Assembly: GCF_900155865.1 (NCBI RefSeq)
Contig: NZ_LT707006.1
Location: forward strand, 5,005,779-5,069,778
DNA length: 64,000 nt
Reading direction: 5' to 3'
DNA from: Bacteroides bouchesdurhonensis
Lineage (GTDB): Bacteria; Bacteroidota; Bacteroidia; Bacteroidales; Bacteroidaceae
In this document: one piece after another, positions 56,173-64,000 of the stretch
How the letters are laid out: each line of letters begins with the position of its first letter
Numbering within the stretch: position 1 is the stretch's first letter
Made by a program: the position numbers and the translations under genes
The notes under the pieces: model-generated
The model's database searches: none
The model's input: only the letters and a program-made list of their open reading frames with translations
Told to the model about the DNA's origin: nothing

Positions 56173-57048
56173 ATGAAAAATATAAAATTTATATTACTAC
56201 TATCAAGCTTACTTGCATTTATTCCAATTGTGAAGGCACAGCAAATGCAAGGAAAAGTATTTCGTCCCTCCTGGTTAAAAGATAGAAACGGAATACAAAT
56301 TGTAGATTTAGCAAATATTAGAATTTGGTATGCATTAAATGCAGAAGATATTAAAAATCCGAGCAGTTATATTGATTTACAACGTTTAGAAATAGGTGAA
56401 AAACTATCCAAATATTATAGCTTTTTTGTTTCTAATTCTGATTCCCTTTGTGCTGATTGGATAATAAAGAATCCTCAAGCACAATCAATCCCACGTAAAT
56501 TTGGTATAACTGGAAAGTTTCCAGATTATTGGTCAGAATATCAATTTTCCGTATATTTCAAAAAACATGAGACAAACCAATTCATAGAGTACGCCAGAAT
56601 GCCTTATTCATTAAAAAGATACAACAGCCAATACAGTGAAGAAATCCCAAAACAAGATTGGACAATATTAAGTGACACCTTGACAATAAATAAATATTTA
56701 TGCCAAAAAGCGACATGTCATTTTAGAGGTAGAAGTTATATTGCATGGTTTACAATGGATATTCCCATCAGCAATGGACCTTGGAAATTTGGAGGATTGC
56801 CAGGACTAATATTGAAAATATATGATACCAACAATTTATACACCTTTGAATGTGTAAAAATAGAAAAAGGCAAATTTCCAATAGAAAAACATGACTATAG
56901 TAACTATAAAACTATAAACAGATTAAAATTACTCAAATACCAAAAAGATATTAATGAGAACTTTAAAAAAGTTGCAGGGGTCATTTCCAGAAATAATAAA
57001 AAAGTACAATATGTTTCAGTTTCTTATGAGCCTTTAGAGTTAGAGTAG
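56173..57048 (+). CDS. GLPGLI family secreted protein
   Basis: Protein of 291 residues from ATG at 56173, giving signal MKNIKFILLLSSLLAFIPIV with cleavage near KAQQ; a TTG at 56158 is not needed. The family's name-giving motif is present in NGPWKFGGLPGLILKIYD near residue 210, together with YIAWFTMDIPI. GLPGLI proteins are found in Bacteroidetes, often near TonB-linked barrels, and are thought to be periplasmic; no activity is known. It sits between the precursor and the maturase, which suggests a role in handling the peptide. Confidence 0.88.
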   Translation: MKNIKFILLLSSLLAFIPIVKAQQMQGKVFRPSWLKDRNGIQIVDLANIRIWYALNAEDIKNPSSYIDLQRLEIGEKLSKYYSFFVSNSDSLCADWIIKNPQAQSIPRKFGITGKFPDYWSEYQFSVYFKKHETNQFIEYARMPYSLKRYNSQYSEEIPKQDWTILSDTLTINKYLCQKATCHFRGRSYIAWFTMDIPISNGPWKFGGLPGLILKIYDTNNLYTFECVKIEKGKFPIEKHDYSNYKTINRLKLLKYQKDINENFKKVAGVISRNNKKVQYVSVSYEPLELE

Positions 57049-57292
57049 AGATTTTCAATCAAAACAATCTTAATACAAATAAATGAGACCCTTACAAATT
57101 AGTTAAAATAAAAGATTATAGTTATAGCAAAAACCACCATAATATCCTTGTAAAAAACGACAACAAAAGCACTTTGTAGCATCGATTTTCATTTTTAAGG
57201 ATAAAAGAGAAGTAGAGTAATTGATCAGATTTTAGAGCTATAATAACATTCTTTTCAAAAATTCAGAGTTTAAACTTTCAAAACTATAAAGT
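57049..57292. other. Intergenic region before the radical SAM gene
   Basis: A 244-bp AT-rich gap. It was searched for a second GG-type precursor on both strands and none was found. No strong TAnnTTTG box is seen either, so the maturase may depend on read-through or on an atypical promoter. Confidence 0.4.
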
Positions 57293-58546
57293 ATGAATAA
57301 TAAAAAATATATAACTTCCGACCATGTAGTATCTGCATTGGCAAATTTGCCACAACTAGTATTCGAAGTAACCGATTCTTGTAACCTTCGTTGTAAATAT
57401 TGTGCCTATGGTGAGTTCTATGAAGATTATGACAATAGAGAGGAAAAAATGTTATCCACTGAGAAAGCTATCCGATTAATAAATCATCTATCTAGCTTCT
57501 GGAACTCTAATCTTAATTATTCAGCAAACAATAACCTGACAATATCATTTTACGGAGGAGAACCTTTAGTCAATTTTCCATTTATCAAAACAATTGTTGA
57601 CTATATTAACAACAAGCTATATTGTCCGCATCGTCACTTCTCTTTTTCGATGACAACCAATGCAATTCTACTTCACAAACATATGGACTTCTTACAAGAA
57701 AACAAGTTTCACCTATTAATAAGTTTAGATGGCAACAAAGATAACACAGCTTATCGCGTAGATAAAGTTGGGAAAAATTCTTTTGATCGTATCTGCACAA
57801 ATGTTGATAAATTAAGAGAGACATATCCTGATTATTTTCATAATTACGTCAATTTCAATGCAGTTCTGCATAATAAGAATTCAGTAGAAAGTATATATAA
57901 ATTCTTTAAGGAGAAATATAATAAAATTCCTCGTATAGGAGAATTAAACAATGTAGGTATCCGTAAAAACAAACAAGAAGAATTCAATAAAACGTATAAA
58001 AACACACAAGAAAGCTTACACCAGGCCGAACACTATGAAGAAATAGAACGAGAAATGTTCATGGGAAGTGGAAACTATCGCAATCTAACCTTATTCTTAC
58101 ATCAATATAGTGGATTTGTATATAGGGATTATACAGACTTATTATTCGATAAGGAACACACAAACTACTTACCAACAGGAACTTGTTTACCATTCTCAAA
58201 AAAGATGTTTGTAACAGTAAATGGAAAGATACTTCCATGCGAACGTATCGGACATCAATTTTCTTTAGGTAATATCACAGATTATGCAATTGAGATCAAT
58301 CCAGAATGGATTGCAGACAAATATAATCACTATTATGCGAAAGTAGAATCATTATGTAAAAGTTGCAAAAACAACAAAGCTTGTATTCAATGTTTATTTA
58401 ACATGAAAGACATTGAAGATAAACCTGTATGTTATGGACATATGAATGAAAAGGCCTTTCAAAATTATGTAAACAATCAAATGTATTTTTTAGAAAAACA
58501 CCCAGAAGCTTATAAAGAAATAATGGAAAAAGTATTCGTTCTATGA
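57293..58546 (+). CDS. Radical SAM/SPASM peptide maturase (GG-Bacteroidales type)
   Basis: Protein of 417 residues. The radical SAM cluster motif CNLRCKYC uses Cys30, Cys34 and Cys37; SFYGGEPLVNFP is the SAM-binding GGE motif. A SPASM-like C-terminus has GTCLPFSKKMFVTVNGKILP followed by CERIGH, then CKSCKNNKACIQCLFN, for auxiliary clusters. It would install a carbon-based crosslink or epimerisation on the precursor in the cytoplasm; the exact chemistry cannot be read off. Its stop overlaps the start of the next gene (ATGA). No damage is seen. Confidence 0.9.
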   Translation: MNNKKYITSDHVVSALANLPQLVFEVTDSCNLRCKYCAYGEFYEDYDNREEKMLSTEKAIRLINHLSSFWNSNLNYSANNNLTISFYGGEPLVNFPFIKTIVDYINNKLYCPHRHFSFSMTTNAILLHKHMDFLQENKFHLLISLDGNKDNTAYRVDKVGKNSFDRICTNVDKLRETYPDYFHNYVNFNAVLHNKNSVESIYKFFKEKYNKIPRIGELNNVGIRKNKQEEFNKTYKNTQESLHQAEHYEEIEREMFMGSGNYRNLTLFLHQYSGFVYRDYTDLLFDKEHTNYLPTGTCLPFSKKMFVTVNGKILPCERIGHQFSLGNITDYAIEINPEWIADKYNHYYAKVESLCKSCKNNKACIQCLFNMKDIEDKPVCYGHMNEKAFQNYVNNQMYFLEKHPEAYKEIMEKVFVL

Positions 58547-61185
58547 GAACAATGATATTTATGCTAATTATTATGCTAACAGCCTTTTCTATGTCAGCAC
58601 AATCGATCTTTACCGGTAATATAGAAAATGAATCCGGTGAGCCTATTGTAGCCAACATTACTGTACAAATCAAGGGAAGTCCTATTGTCTCTGCATTCAG
58701 TACAAGTAATTCAGAAGGTAAATATAGTATAACGTTCAAAGGAACAGCTGATAGCATAACAATAACAGTCTCTAATATGTTAATAGGAAAACATGATCAA
58801 ACCGTGTCAAACCGGTCTCAACAAGTAGATTTCATCATTCATGAGAAGCCATTAACATTAAAAGAAGTAACCATAAACGCATTCAAAATAGAACGTAATA
58901 AAGATACTTTAAACTACATGGTAGGTGCTTTTAGCAATCAAAATGATCGAGTAATAGGAGATGTTTTAAAAAAAATGCCAGGAATAGAGGTTGCAGAAAG
59001 TGGGAAGATCACTTTTAATGGACAGAATATAAGCAAATTCTATGTAGAGAATTTGGATTTACTTCATGGAAAGTACGGTCTTGCAACAAACAATATTCCT
59101 GCAAAAGCTGTATCAGTGGTACAAGTTCTAGAAAATCATCAACCTATAAAAACACTAGTTGGTAAACTTCCGACCAATGACGTAGCTATCAATCTCAGAT
59201 TAAAAGAAAACGCCAAAGGTACACTAACCATCAACGGTCTATTAGGTGGAGGTTATCAACCAATTCTTTGGAACACAGAGTTTACGGCTATGTATTTTAG
59301 TAAACAAATGCAAGATATGAGTATTTATAAAGGAAATAACTCAGGAGATAATGTAGCCTCTGAATTCCGTACTCATTATGATTATGAGCGCATTTATATG
59401 GCGCCTGGTAGCCTTTTGGAGATACAGATACCTAACACTCCTCCAATTCCAAGCAAACGATATAATAAGAATTGTTCACATGCAGTAACAACTAACCATT
59501 TAATAAAGCCCAATATAAACACAGAACTGACAACAGCTGTATTATACTATAATGACCGTATAGAGAAAGAAGGATACTCCCTTTATGAACAATACCTACC
59601 CTCTGCAGAGAATATTATCATTGAAGAGCGAATACAATCTGTTAGTCATATTCACAACGCGGAATTGGCATCCCGATTAAATATAAATGCAGATAGTTAT
59701 TACCTCAACAATGCATTAAATATAAATGCTAATTGGAATAAAGATATTGGTACAGGAAATACATACAGTAATAAAGAACAAAGCAATTCAAGAATCACGC
59801 AACAACTCAACCAGCCTTTCATCTCTATAGACAACACACTTAATATCATAAAAACAATTAAACAGAACAGCTACAACGTATATTGTTCGATTGGCTATGG
59901 ACATAAACCCCACAATCTGACTATCTCTCCAATAACATATTGGGAAAATGAAAGGTTTTCTTCTCTTTCACAAGAAGTATTAGCTAGAAATATATCCTCC
60001 ATCCTTAGAATGTCATATAGTCGTAATATTAAGAAATTCCGACTCAACTATGCCATATGGGGACGAGCAGACATTCGAAACATGAATACCGAATTAAGTG
60101 GACAATCAAAAATTAATTCAATATACCTATCAGACGATTCACTACGAAACAACCTATGGTATAATACCTATCAAGGTGGGGTGTCTCAAAGTTATGATTA
60201 CAACGGTGATAACTTCAAAGCAACTTTAAATTTACCATTCACTTATCATTTACTAACGAACAATGACAAAATTTTCAATATTAATGATTCGTATAATCAC
60301 CCAATGCTATCCCCATCACTTACTTTAAAATACGAGTATAATGATTTTGTATTTTATACACAAAACGGCATAAGTAAAAATTTTGGTGATATGAATTCGA
60401 GTTACAAAGGGTTTATTATGCACAACTACCGAAGCCTGTTACGTAACACAATGAATGAACTACTAGAATCACGGTCTATTAATAGCAACGCATCAATTAG
60501 TTACAAAAACGCATTCAAAGCTTTATTTATTAATATTTCAGGAAATTACAAGTATGCATGGAAAAACCTTCTCTACGGTTATAATTATCGAGACATTATA
60601 AAAATGAGGCATACAATAAATCATCCTGCGACAACAGATAATTATGATATTAATATAAAAGGAAGCAAAGGTTTAAACTTTTGGTCATCTACTCTAAGAA
60701 TATTTAGTAATTACCAATATGAAAAGAGGGAACAACTTATTCAAAACGAGATACTTAATTCACGATTACAAAGTTATGGAGCCGGTGGGAATCTAGACAC
60801 AAATCCAACCAGTTTTTTAAGTATAGGTTATTCCATCGTCTGGAATCATAGCAAAAGTTATGTAAAAGAGCAATCGTCTGATTTTACCCCAATCAAACGT
60901 ACATCACAAGAAATAAACATTCATATTTTTCCGACTAAAACTGTTACTGTCAATTTCAACCTTGAACATCAATATAATAGCATTGCAAGTAGCCGTTATA
61001 CTACATTTGCTGATGCAGAAGTAAAATGGAAGAACAAATATATTGATATAGAATTGGAAGTAAATAACCTATTTAATACTCGACAGTATATATCTGCTTC
61101 TTACAGCGATGTGAGTACCTATTACTACCGCTATGAACTTCGTCCAGTCAGTGCTTTATTAAAAATCAGATTTAAATTAAAATAA
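58543..61185 (+). CDS. TonB-dependent receptor-like outer membrane protein of the RiPP locus
   Basis: Protein of 880 residues with signal MRTMIFMLIIMLTAFSMSAQ. A carboxypeptidase-regulatory-like domain (FTGNIENESGEPIVANITVQ, about residues 22-105) is followed by a plug-like region (DVLKKMPGIEVAESGKITFN, then GQNISKFYVENLDLL) and a long Asn/Tyr-rich beta-barrel ending in IRFKLK. It is smaller than SusC and has no SusD partner. It is translationally coupled to the maturase gene by a 4-bp overlap. Inference: it moves the peptide or a bound ligand across the outer membrane, or is its immunity or uptake receptor. Confidence 0.85.
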   Translation: MRTMIFMLIIMLTAFSMSAQSIFTGNIENESGEPIVANITVQIKGSPIVSAFSTSNSEGKYSITFKGTADSITITVSNMLIGKHDQTVSNRSQQVDFIIHEKPLTLKEVTINAFKIERNKDTLNYMVGAFSNQNDRVIGDVLKKMPGIEVAESGKITFNGQNISKFYVENLDLLHGKYGLATNNIPAKAVSVVQVLENHQPIKTLVGKLPTNDVAINLRLKENAKGTLTINGLLGGGYQPILWNTEFTAMYFSKQMQDMSIYKGNNSGDNVASEFRTHYDYERIYMAPGSLLEIQIPNTPPIPSKRYNKNCSHAVTTNHLIKPNINTELTTAVLYYNDRIEKEGYSLYEQYLPSAENIIIEERIQSVSHIHNAELASRLNINADSYYLNNALNINANWNKDIGTGNTYSNKEQSNSRITQQLNQPFISIDNTLNIIKTIKQNSYNVYCSIGYGHKPHNLTISPITYWENERFSSLSQEVLARNISSILRMSYSRNIKKFRLNYAIWGRADIRNMNTELSGQSKINSIYLSDDSLRNNLWYNTYQGGVSQSYDYNGDNFKATLNLPFTYHLLTNNDKIFNINDSYNHPMLSPSLTLKYEYNDFVFYTQNGISKNFGDMNSSYKGFIMHNYRSLLRNTMNELLESRSINSNASISYKNAFKALFINISGNYKYAWKNLLYGYNYRDIIKMRHTINHPATTDNYDINIKGSKGLNFWSSTLRIFSNYQYEKREQLIQNEILNSRLQSYGAGGNLDTNPTSFLSIGYSIVWNHSKSYVKEQSSDFTPIKRTSQEINIHIFPTKTVTVNFNLEHQYNSIASSRYTTFADAEVKWKNKYIDIELEVNNLFNTRQYISASYSDVSTYYYRYELRPVSALLKIRFKLK

Positions 61186-61197
61186 AAATAGAAGATT

Positions 61198-62439
61198 ATG
61201 AAATTAAAAAATTATTGGTTCTCTTTAAAATCATATGTATACATAGAGTTTAAAATAAAGAAAATATTACTTTATGATACTAAATCAGGATATAGTATAG
61301 AAACTACATTAAATGATGCTATCAAATTAGTTTCACAATTATATGAACCCGCTAATCTAGGAGTTGTAATGGTATGTCATGAATTGGAAAACCACAATCC
61401 ACCTCTTTGGGCTTTTATCCAAGAAATTATTGAAAAGAATATGGGAGATATAACAAGTGTAGAGTTACTCCCTAAGAAGCCAGTTCGATTAATACCTATA
61501 TTAAACTTACAGAAAGACGTAGATAAACATAAAAACAACATAAGCAATGTCACTTTCTTAGGAAAAAATATTAGTCGTTACATTTTAGAAGTCAATATTT
61601 ACGTCAACAATGTTTGCAACAAAAAATGCGAACACTGCCAATCGTATAGCAAACAAATGCACTGTTGTACTTCTTCAAAAGAAGGCAATTTAGAGTTGTC
61701 CATAGATAATTTACAAACAATATTCGGACAACTCCGGTATACATCAGTAGGAACAATAAACATCTTAGGTGGAAATATCCTCCAATACAATCATCTTAAA
61801 AATCTACAAGATTTATCATCTTATTTACCAAACGATATATTACATTTCTATATACATTATACAAATTATCAGAGACATGAATTTATTGATTCTAATCAAT
61901 TAGACTTAATCATAAGTTTCCCTCTTGATAAAAAGATCTTCCATCATGTATGGTCGTCAATAAATATCAAGAACACTAAAGTTCATTTCATAATTGAAAA
62001 CGAGCAGCAGTATAATGAAGCTGAAAATTTAACAATTAATTATCATATAGAAAGGTTTGATTTCACCCCATTCTTTACAGGCAAGAACATAGCATTCTTT
62101 GATGAAAATATTTTTATATACAAAAGTGATTTATTTTCCACTACACTTTCAATGAGAGAAATTTTTAGAAATCAGAAACTGAATGCCAATTTCTTCGGGG
62201 GCTTATACATCTTACCTGACGGAACAATTAAAGCCAATATGAACACCTCTTCATTAGGGAATATAAACACAGATGAGATTCTAAATATAGCATATAAAGA
62301 ACTCATCGAGAATACAGCATGGAGAACTGTAAGAAATTCGGAGCCATGTAGTAAATGCATCTATCAATTTATTTGTCCGCCTCCTTCTGATTACGAAAGA
62401 ATTATTAAAAGACATAATTTGTGCCATATAAATCCATAA
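61198..62439 (+). CDS. Pseudo-rSAM/SPASM partner protein (TIGR04150-like) retaining CxxxCxxC
   Basis: Protein of 413 residues. Residues about 1-125 form a non-SAM N-terminal region. Near residue 141 the sequence NNVCNKKCEHCQSYSKQMHC includes a CxxxCxxC triad in the position of a radical SAM cluster. FFGGLYILPDGTIKANMNTS precedes a C-terminal Cys set (SEPCSKCIYQFICPPP) like SPASM. Family members accompany the GG-Bacteroidales precursor and maturase. It starts 12 bp after the barrel gene. The right direct repeat begins with the base after its stop codon. Confidence 0.8.
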   Translation: MKLKNYWFSLKSYVYIEFKIKKILLYDTKSGYSIETTLNDAIKLVSQLYEPANLGVVMVCHELENHNPPLWAFIQEIIEKNMGDITSVELLPKKPVRLIPILNLQKDVDKHKNNISNVTFLGKNISRYILEVNIYVNNVCNKKCEHCQSYSKQMHCCTSSKEGNLELSIDNLQTIFGQLRYTSVGTINILGGNILQYNHLKNLQDLSSYLPNDILHFYIHYTNYQRHEFIDSNQLDLIISFPLDKKIFHHVWSSINIKNTKVHFIIENEQQYNEAENLTINYHIERFDFTPFFTGKNIAFFDENIFIYKSDLFSTTLSMREIFRNQKLNANFFGGLYILPDGTIKANMNTSSLGNINTDEILNIAYKELIENTAWRTVRNSEPCSKCIYQFICPPPSDYERIIKRHNLCHINP

Positions 62440-62854
62440 AAATTACCCATAATACATTCTTATTTTACTATAGAAACGCCTGTCAAATTCCCCAAAAGTG
62501 AAAAATAAATAGGAGTAATTCAAAAAAAACCTCGATGAAATAGGCTATTTTTAGCAAAAAGCGATGTTGGTCCGAAATGGCCAGCCATTTTATTTGCTTT
62601 AATTACCCAAACTCCTTATCTTGCGGCATCGAAACACACAAATATTCTTGTATCTTTCGGATGGCTCAATTTTATAAATTACTTTACCTAATATAAAAAC
62701 ACCATTTTTACAAAGCAACTTTGTTAATATGAAAAAGCCAGACACACCAAACAACATTCCGAAAATAATCCACCAGTTATGGTCAGGAGAGGAAAAGCCC
62801 TTACCCGAAGATCTTAAAATATTAAGTGAAACCTGGAAAGAATACCATCCCGAC
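62440..62854 (+). repeat. 415-bp direct repeat, right copy
   Basis: Ungapped counterpart of 54758-55172. It begins immediately after the stop of the pseudo-rSAM gene and ends inside a truncated GT32 gene, where similarity stops abruptly at 62855. Confidence 0.92.
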
Positions 62855-62934
62855 AGGGATACGAATCCGAAGAGTTGGAAAACAAATTGGAAGAAGCATA
62901 TTCTATTCATTATTTCTTCAATGCTTGGGTATAA
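62729..62934 (+). pseudogene. Internally deleted GT32 glycosyltransferase
   Basis: The first 42 codons match the intact gene at 55047 (IIHQLWSGEEKPLPEDLKIL). At 62855 the sequence jumps to a segment near the C-terminus of a homologue: the frame starting at 62863 reads ESEELENKLEEAYSIHYFFN then AWV and stops at 62934. This resembles ESEELEQCLENTYALHYFWG of the intact copy but differs enough to come from a divergent paralogue. The tail is out of frame with the start, so no working enzyme is made; the open frame runs on to 62950 in nonsense sequence. Confidence 0.85.
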
Positions 62935-62995
62935 TGATAAAAACATTTAGCGTTAAACTATTTTAGAATAGCCAATAAACAAAACAGTAAAAGTA

Positions 62996-63787
62996 ATGAT
63001 TAAACCCTTTCCTCATTATCAGCAACTCGACTCCATGGATTGTGGCCCATCCTGTTTACGCATGGTTGCCAAATACTATGGTCGTAGTTATTCCTTACAG
63101 AATTTGAGGGAAAGGAGCTTTATTACCCGGCAAGGAGTTTCCATGTTAGGTATTAGCGACGCTGCCGAAAGTATCGGTTTCAGGACGCAAGGGGTAAGAA
63201 TCAGCTTGGAGCAACTTATCGAAGATGTACCTTTACCCTGTATCCTACACTGGAACCAGAATCATTTTGTGGTACTGTATGACATCAAAAAGAGAAAGTC
63301 AGGAGCTACTTTCAAAATCTCAGATCCGGGCAAAGGCAAGTATGATATGGACCTATCCGGAATACAGAAATGTTGGATCAGCACCCGGAAGGATGGAAAA
63401 GATTCAGGCACTGCTTTGGTATTAACTCCAACACCCGATTTCTACGAACGGATCGATGACTAGGAGCAACAGAAAAGGAATTTGTCTTTTTATCTCCGCT
63501 ATCTCTTTCCTTACAGGTCACAGCTCTTCCAGCTTGTAGTCGGGATGCTATTGGGAAGTGTATTTTCACTCATCCTCCCCTTTCTTACGCAAGCAATGGT
63601 CGATCAAGGAATCGGAAACCGCAATCTCAAAATTGACGTTGATGCATTGTCTGCTAAAATGATACAACTGATTGAGCAACCCGATTATGCTAAGGTTTTA
63701 GCAGTAAACGCCCGAAAAAGATTTCTCGAGAAATATGATCTGACGATTTTCCGACAAAAGATATTGAATCTTTATCGGGAAATTTAA
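62996..63787 (+). pseudogene. Broken C39-peptidase ABC exporter fused to a glycosyltransferase tail
   Basis: Residues 1-155 (62996-63463) form a C39 bacteriocin-processing peptidase: Cys16 in LDSMDCGPSCLRMVAKYYG, His in QNHFVVLYD and Asp in ISDPGKG. A TAG at 63461-63463 interrupts the frame. Reading on in the same frame gives EQQKRNLSFYLRYLFPYRSQ and LILPFLTQAMVDQGIGNRN, the first membrane part of the exporter. From about 63635 the frame changes character to DVDALSAKMIQLIEQPDYAK and ARKRFLEKYDLTIF, a C-terminus typical of GT4 glycosyltransferases, ending at 63787. The ATPase domain is absent. The 155-residue peptidase alone might still be made. Confidence 0.85.
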
Positions 63788-64000
63788 CTCTCGCTGCTGA
63801 CAATATGTCGGTGATATGTAAAAAACAATTTCTTTTATAACTTTACTATTGATATTTAGTTGATGCTTTCACAATTACCGCACTGTGCGTGCATTATTGA
63901 CAACTAATTATGTATTAGTATTTATCAATTAACTCATCTGTTTTTTGCTGAAAAGACATTGATAAATATCAGGAAGTGAGAAATGAGAGATATTGTATCA
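63788..64000. other. Right-edge intergenic region with an inverted repeat
   Basis: No supported gene. TATTTATCAAT at 63919-63929 is exactly complementary to 63958-63968 with a 28-bp spacer. An ATG at 63983 opens a frame to the window end that is too short to judge. Confidence 0.4.

Noticed and set aside
57049..57292. Second RiPP precursor between the GLPGLI and radical SAM genes
   Set aside because: No short frame with a GG motif and Cys-rich tail could be found on either strand.
62599..62946. 115-residue frame on the minus strand across the right direct repeat
   Set aside because: It is antisense to the repeat and the GT32 remnant. The matching stretch in the left copy is not a gene, and its hydrophobic composition comes from AT-rich DNA.
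63983..64000. Start of a new gene at the right edge
   Set aside because: Only six codons are visible, with no promoter box close by, so it cannot be supported.

Overview
The window looks like chromosome of a gut Bacteroides close to B. thetaiotaomicron, although the species cannot be fixed from this sequence alone. The signs are SusC/SusD outer-membrane pairs, a susR-susA-susB set very like that of B. thetaiotaomicron, many TAnnTTTG promoter -7 boxes of the Bacteroides type, lipoprotein signals of the SCS(D/E)n type, and AT-rich intergenic DNA. No rRNA, tRNA or CRISPR array was seen.

Layout. 1-10409 (minus): a SusC/SusD-type locus whose only visible enzyme is a secreted metzincin-like metalloprotease, followed by DUF4843, PKD-like and BACON lipoproteins; the last is cut by the window edge. 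10706-12106: a secreted alkaline phosphatase. 12176-18330: susR, susA and susB of the starch system, without susCDEFG after susB. 18553-20463: lpxH, a DUF59 (SufT-like) gene and radC. 20685-23027: a GH20 hexosaminidase, followed by an unusual array of GTTTCA/TGAAAC half-sites spaced 11 bp apart. 23310-31132: a GT2 glycosyltransferase and a glycerol-phosphate operon (araM-like dehydrogenase, GlpT/UhpT-like transporter, HAD-IIA phosphatase, EEP phosphodiesterase) with a divergent DeoR/GlpR-type regulator. 31160-41057: secreted hydrolases, ackA-pta divergent from an lrgA/lrgB-like pair, a DUF2156 protein, a TonB-C protein and a GNAT protein. An insertion sequence (41057-42771) sits exactly on the GNAT stop codon. 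42872-54642: an EEP hydrolase and housekeeping genes (cdaA-folP, murF, an NSS transporter, a ComEA-like protein, a LolD-like ATPase, tcdA, a CPA2 antiporter, asd).

The most unusual part is 54758-63787. It is a GG-Bacteroidales type RiPP locus: a GT32-type glycosyltransferase, a short precursor with a GG leader and a Cys-rich core, a GLPGLI-family protein, a radical SAM/SPASM maturase, a TonB-receptor-like barrel and a pseudo-rSAM partner that still has CxxxCxxC. It is bracketed by two 415-bp direct repeats (about 97% identical) that carry the promoter region and first 42 codons of the glycosyltransferase. Beyond the second repeat lie remnants: an internally deleted glycosyltransferase and a C39-peptidase/ABC exporter that has an in-frame TAG and is fused to the tail of an unrelated glycosyltransferase. 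The precursor itself seems to carry a one-base frameshift inside its core: the -1 frame encodes a far more family-like Cys/Gly/aromatic-rich tail. The locus therefore looks like a duplicated RiPP cassette in decay, with its modification genes intact and its precursor and exporter damaged.

Proteins were recognised by reading the sequence and recalling families; no database search was run.
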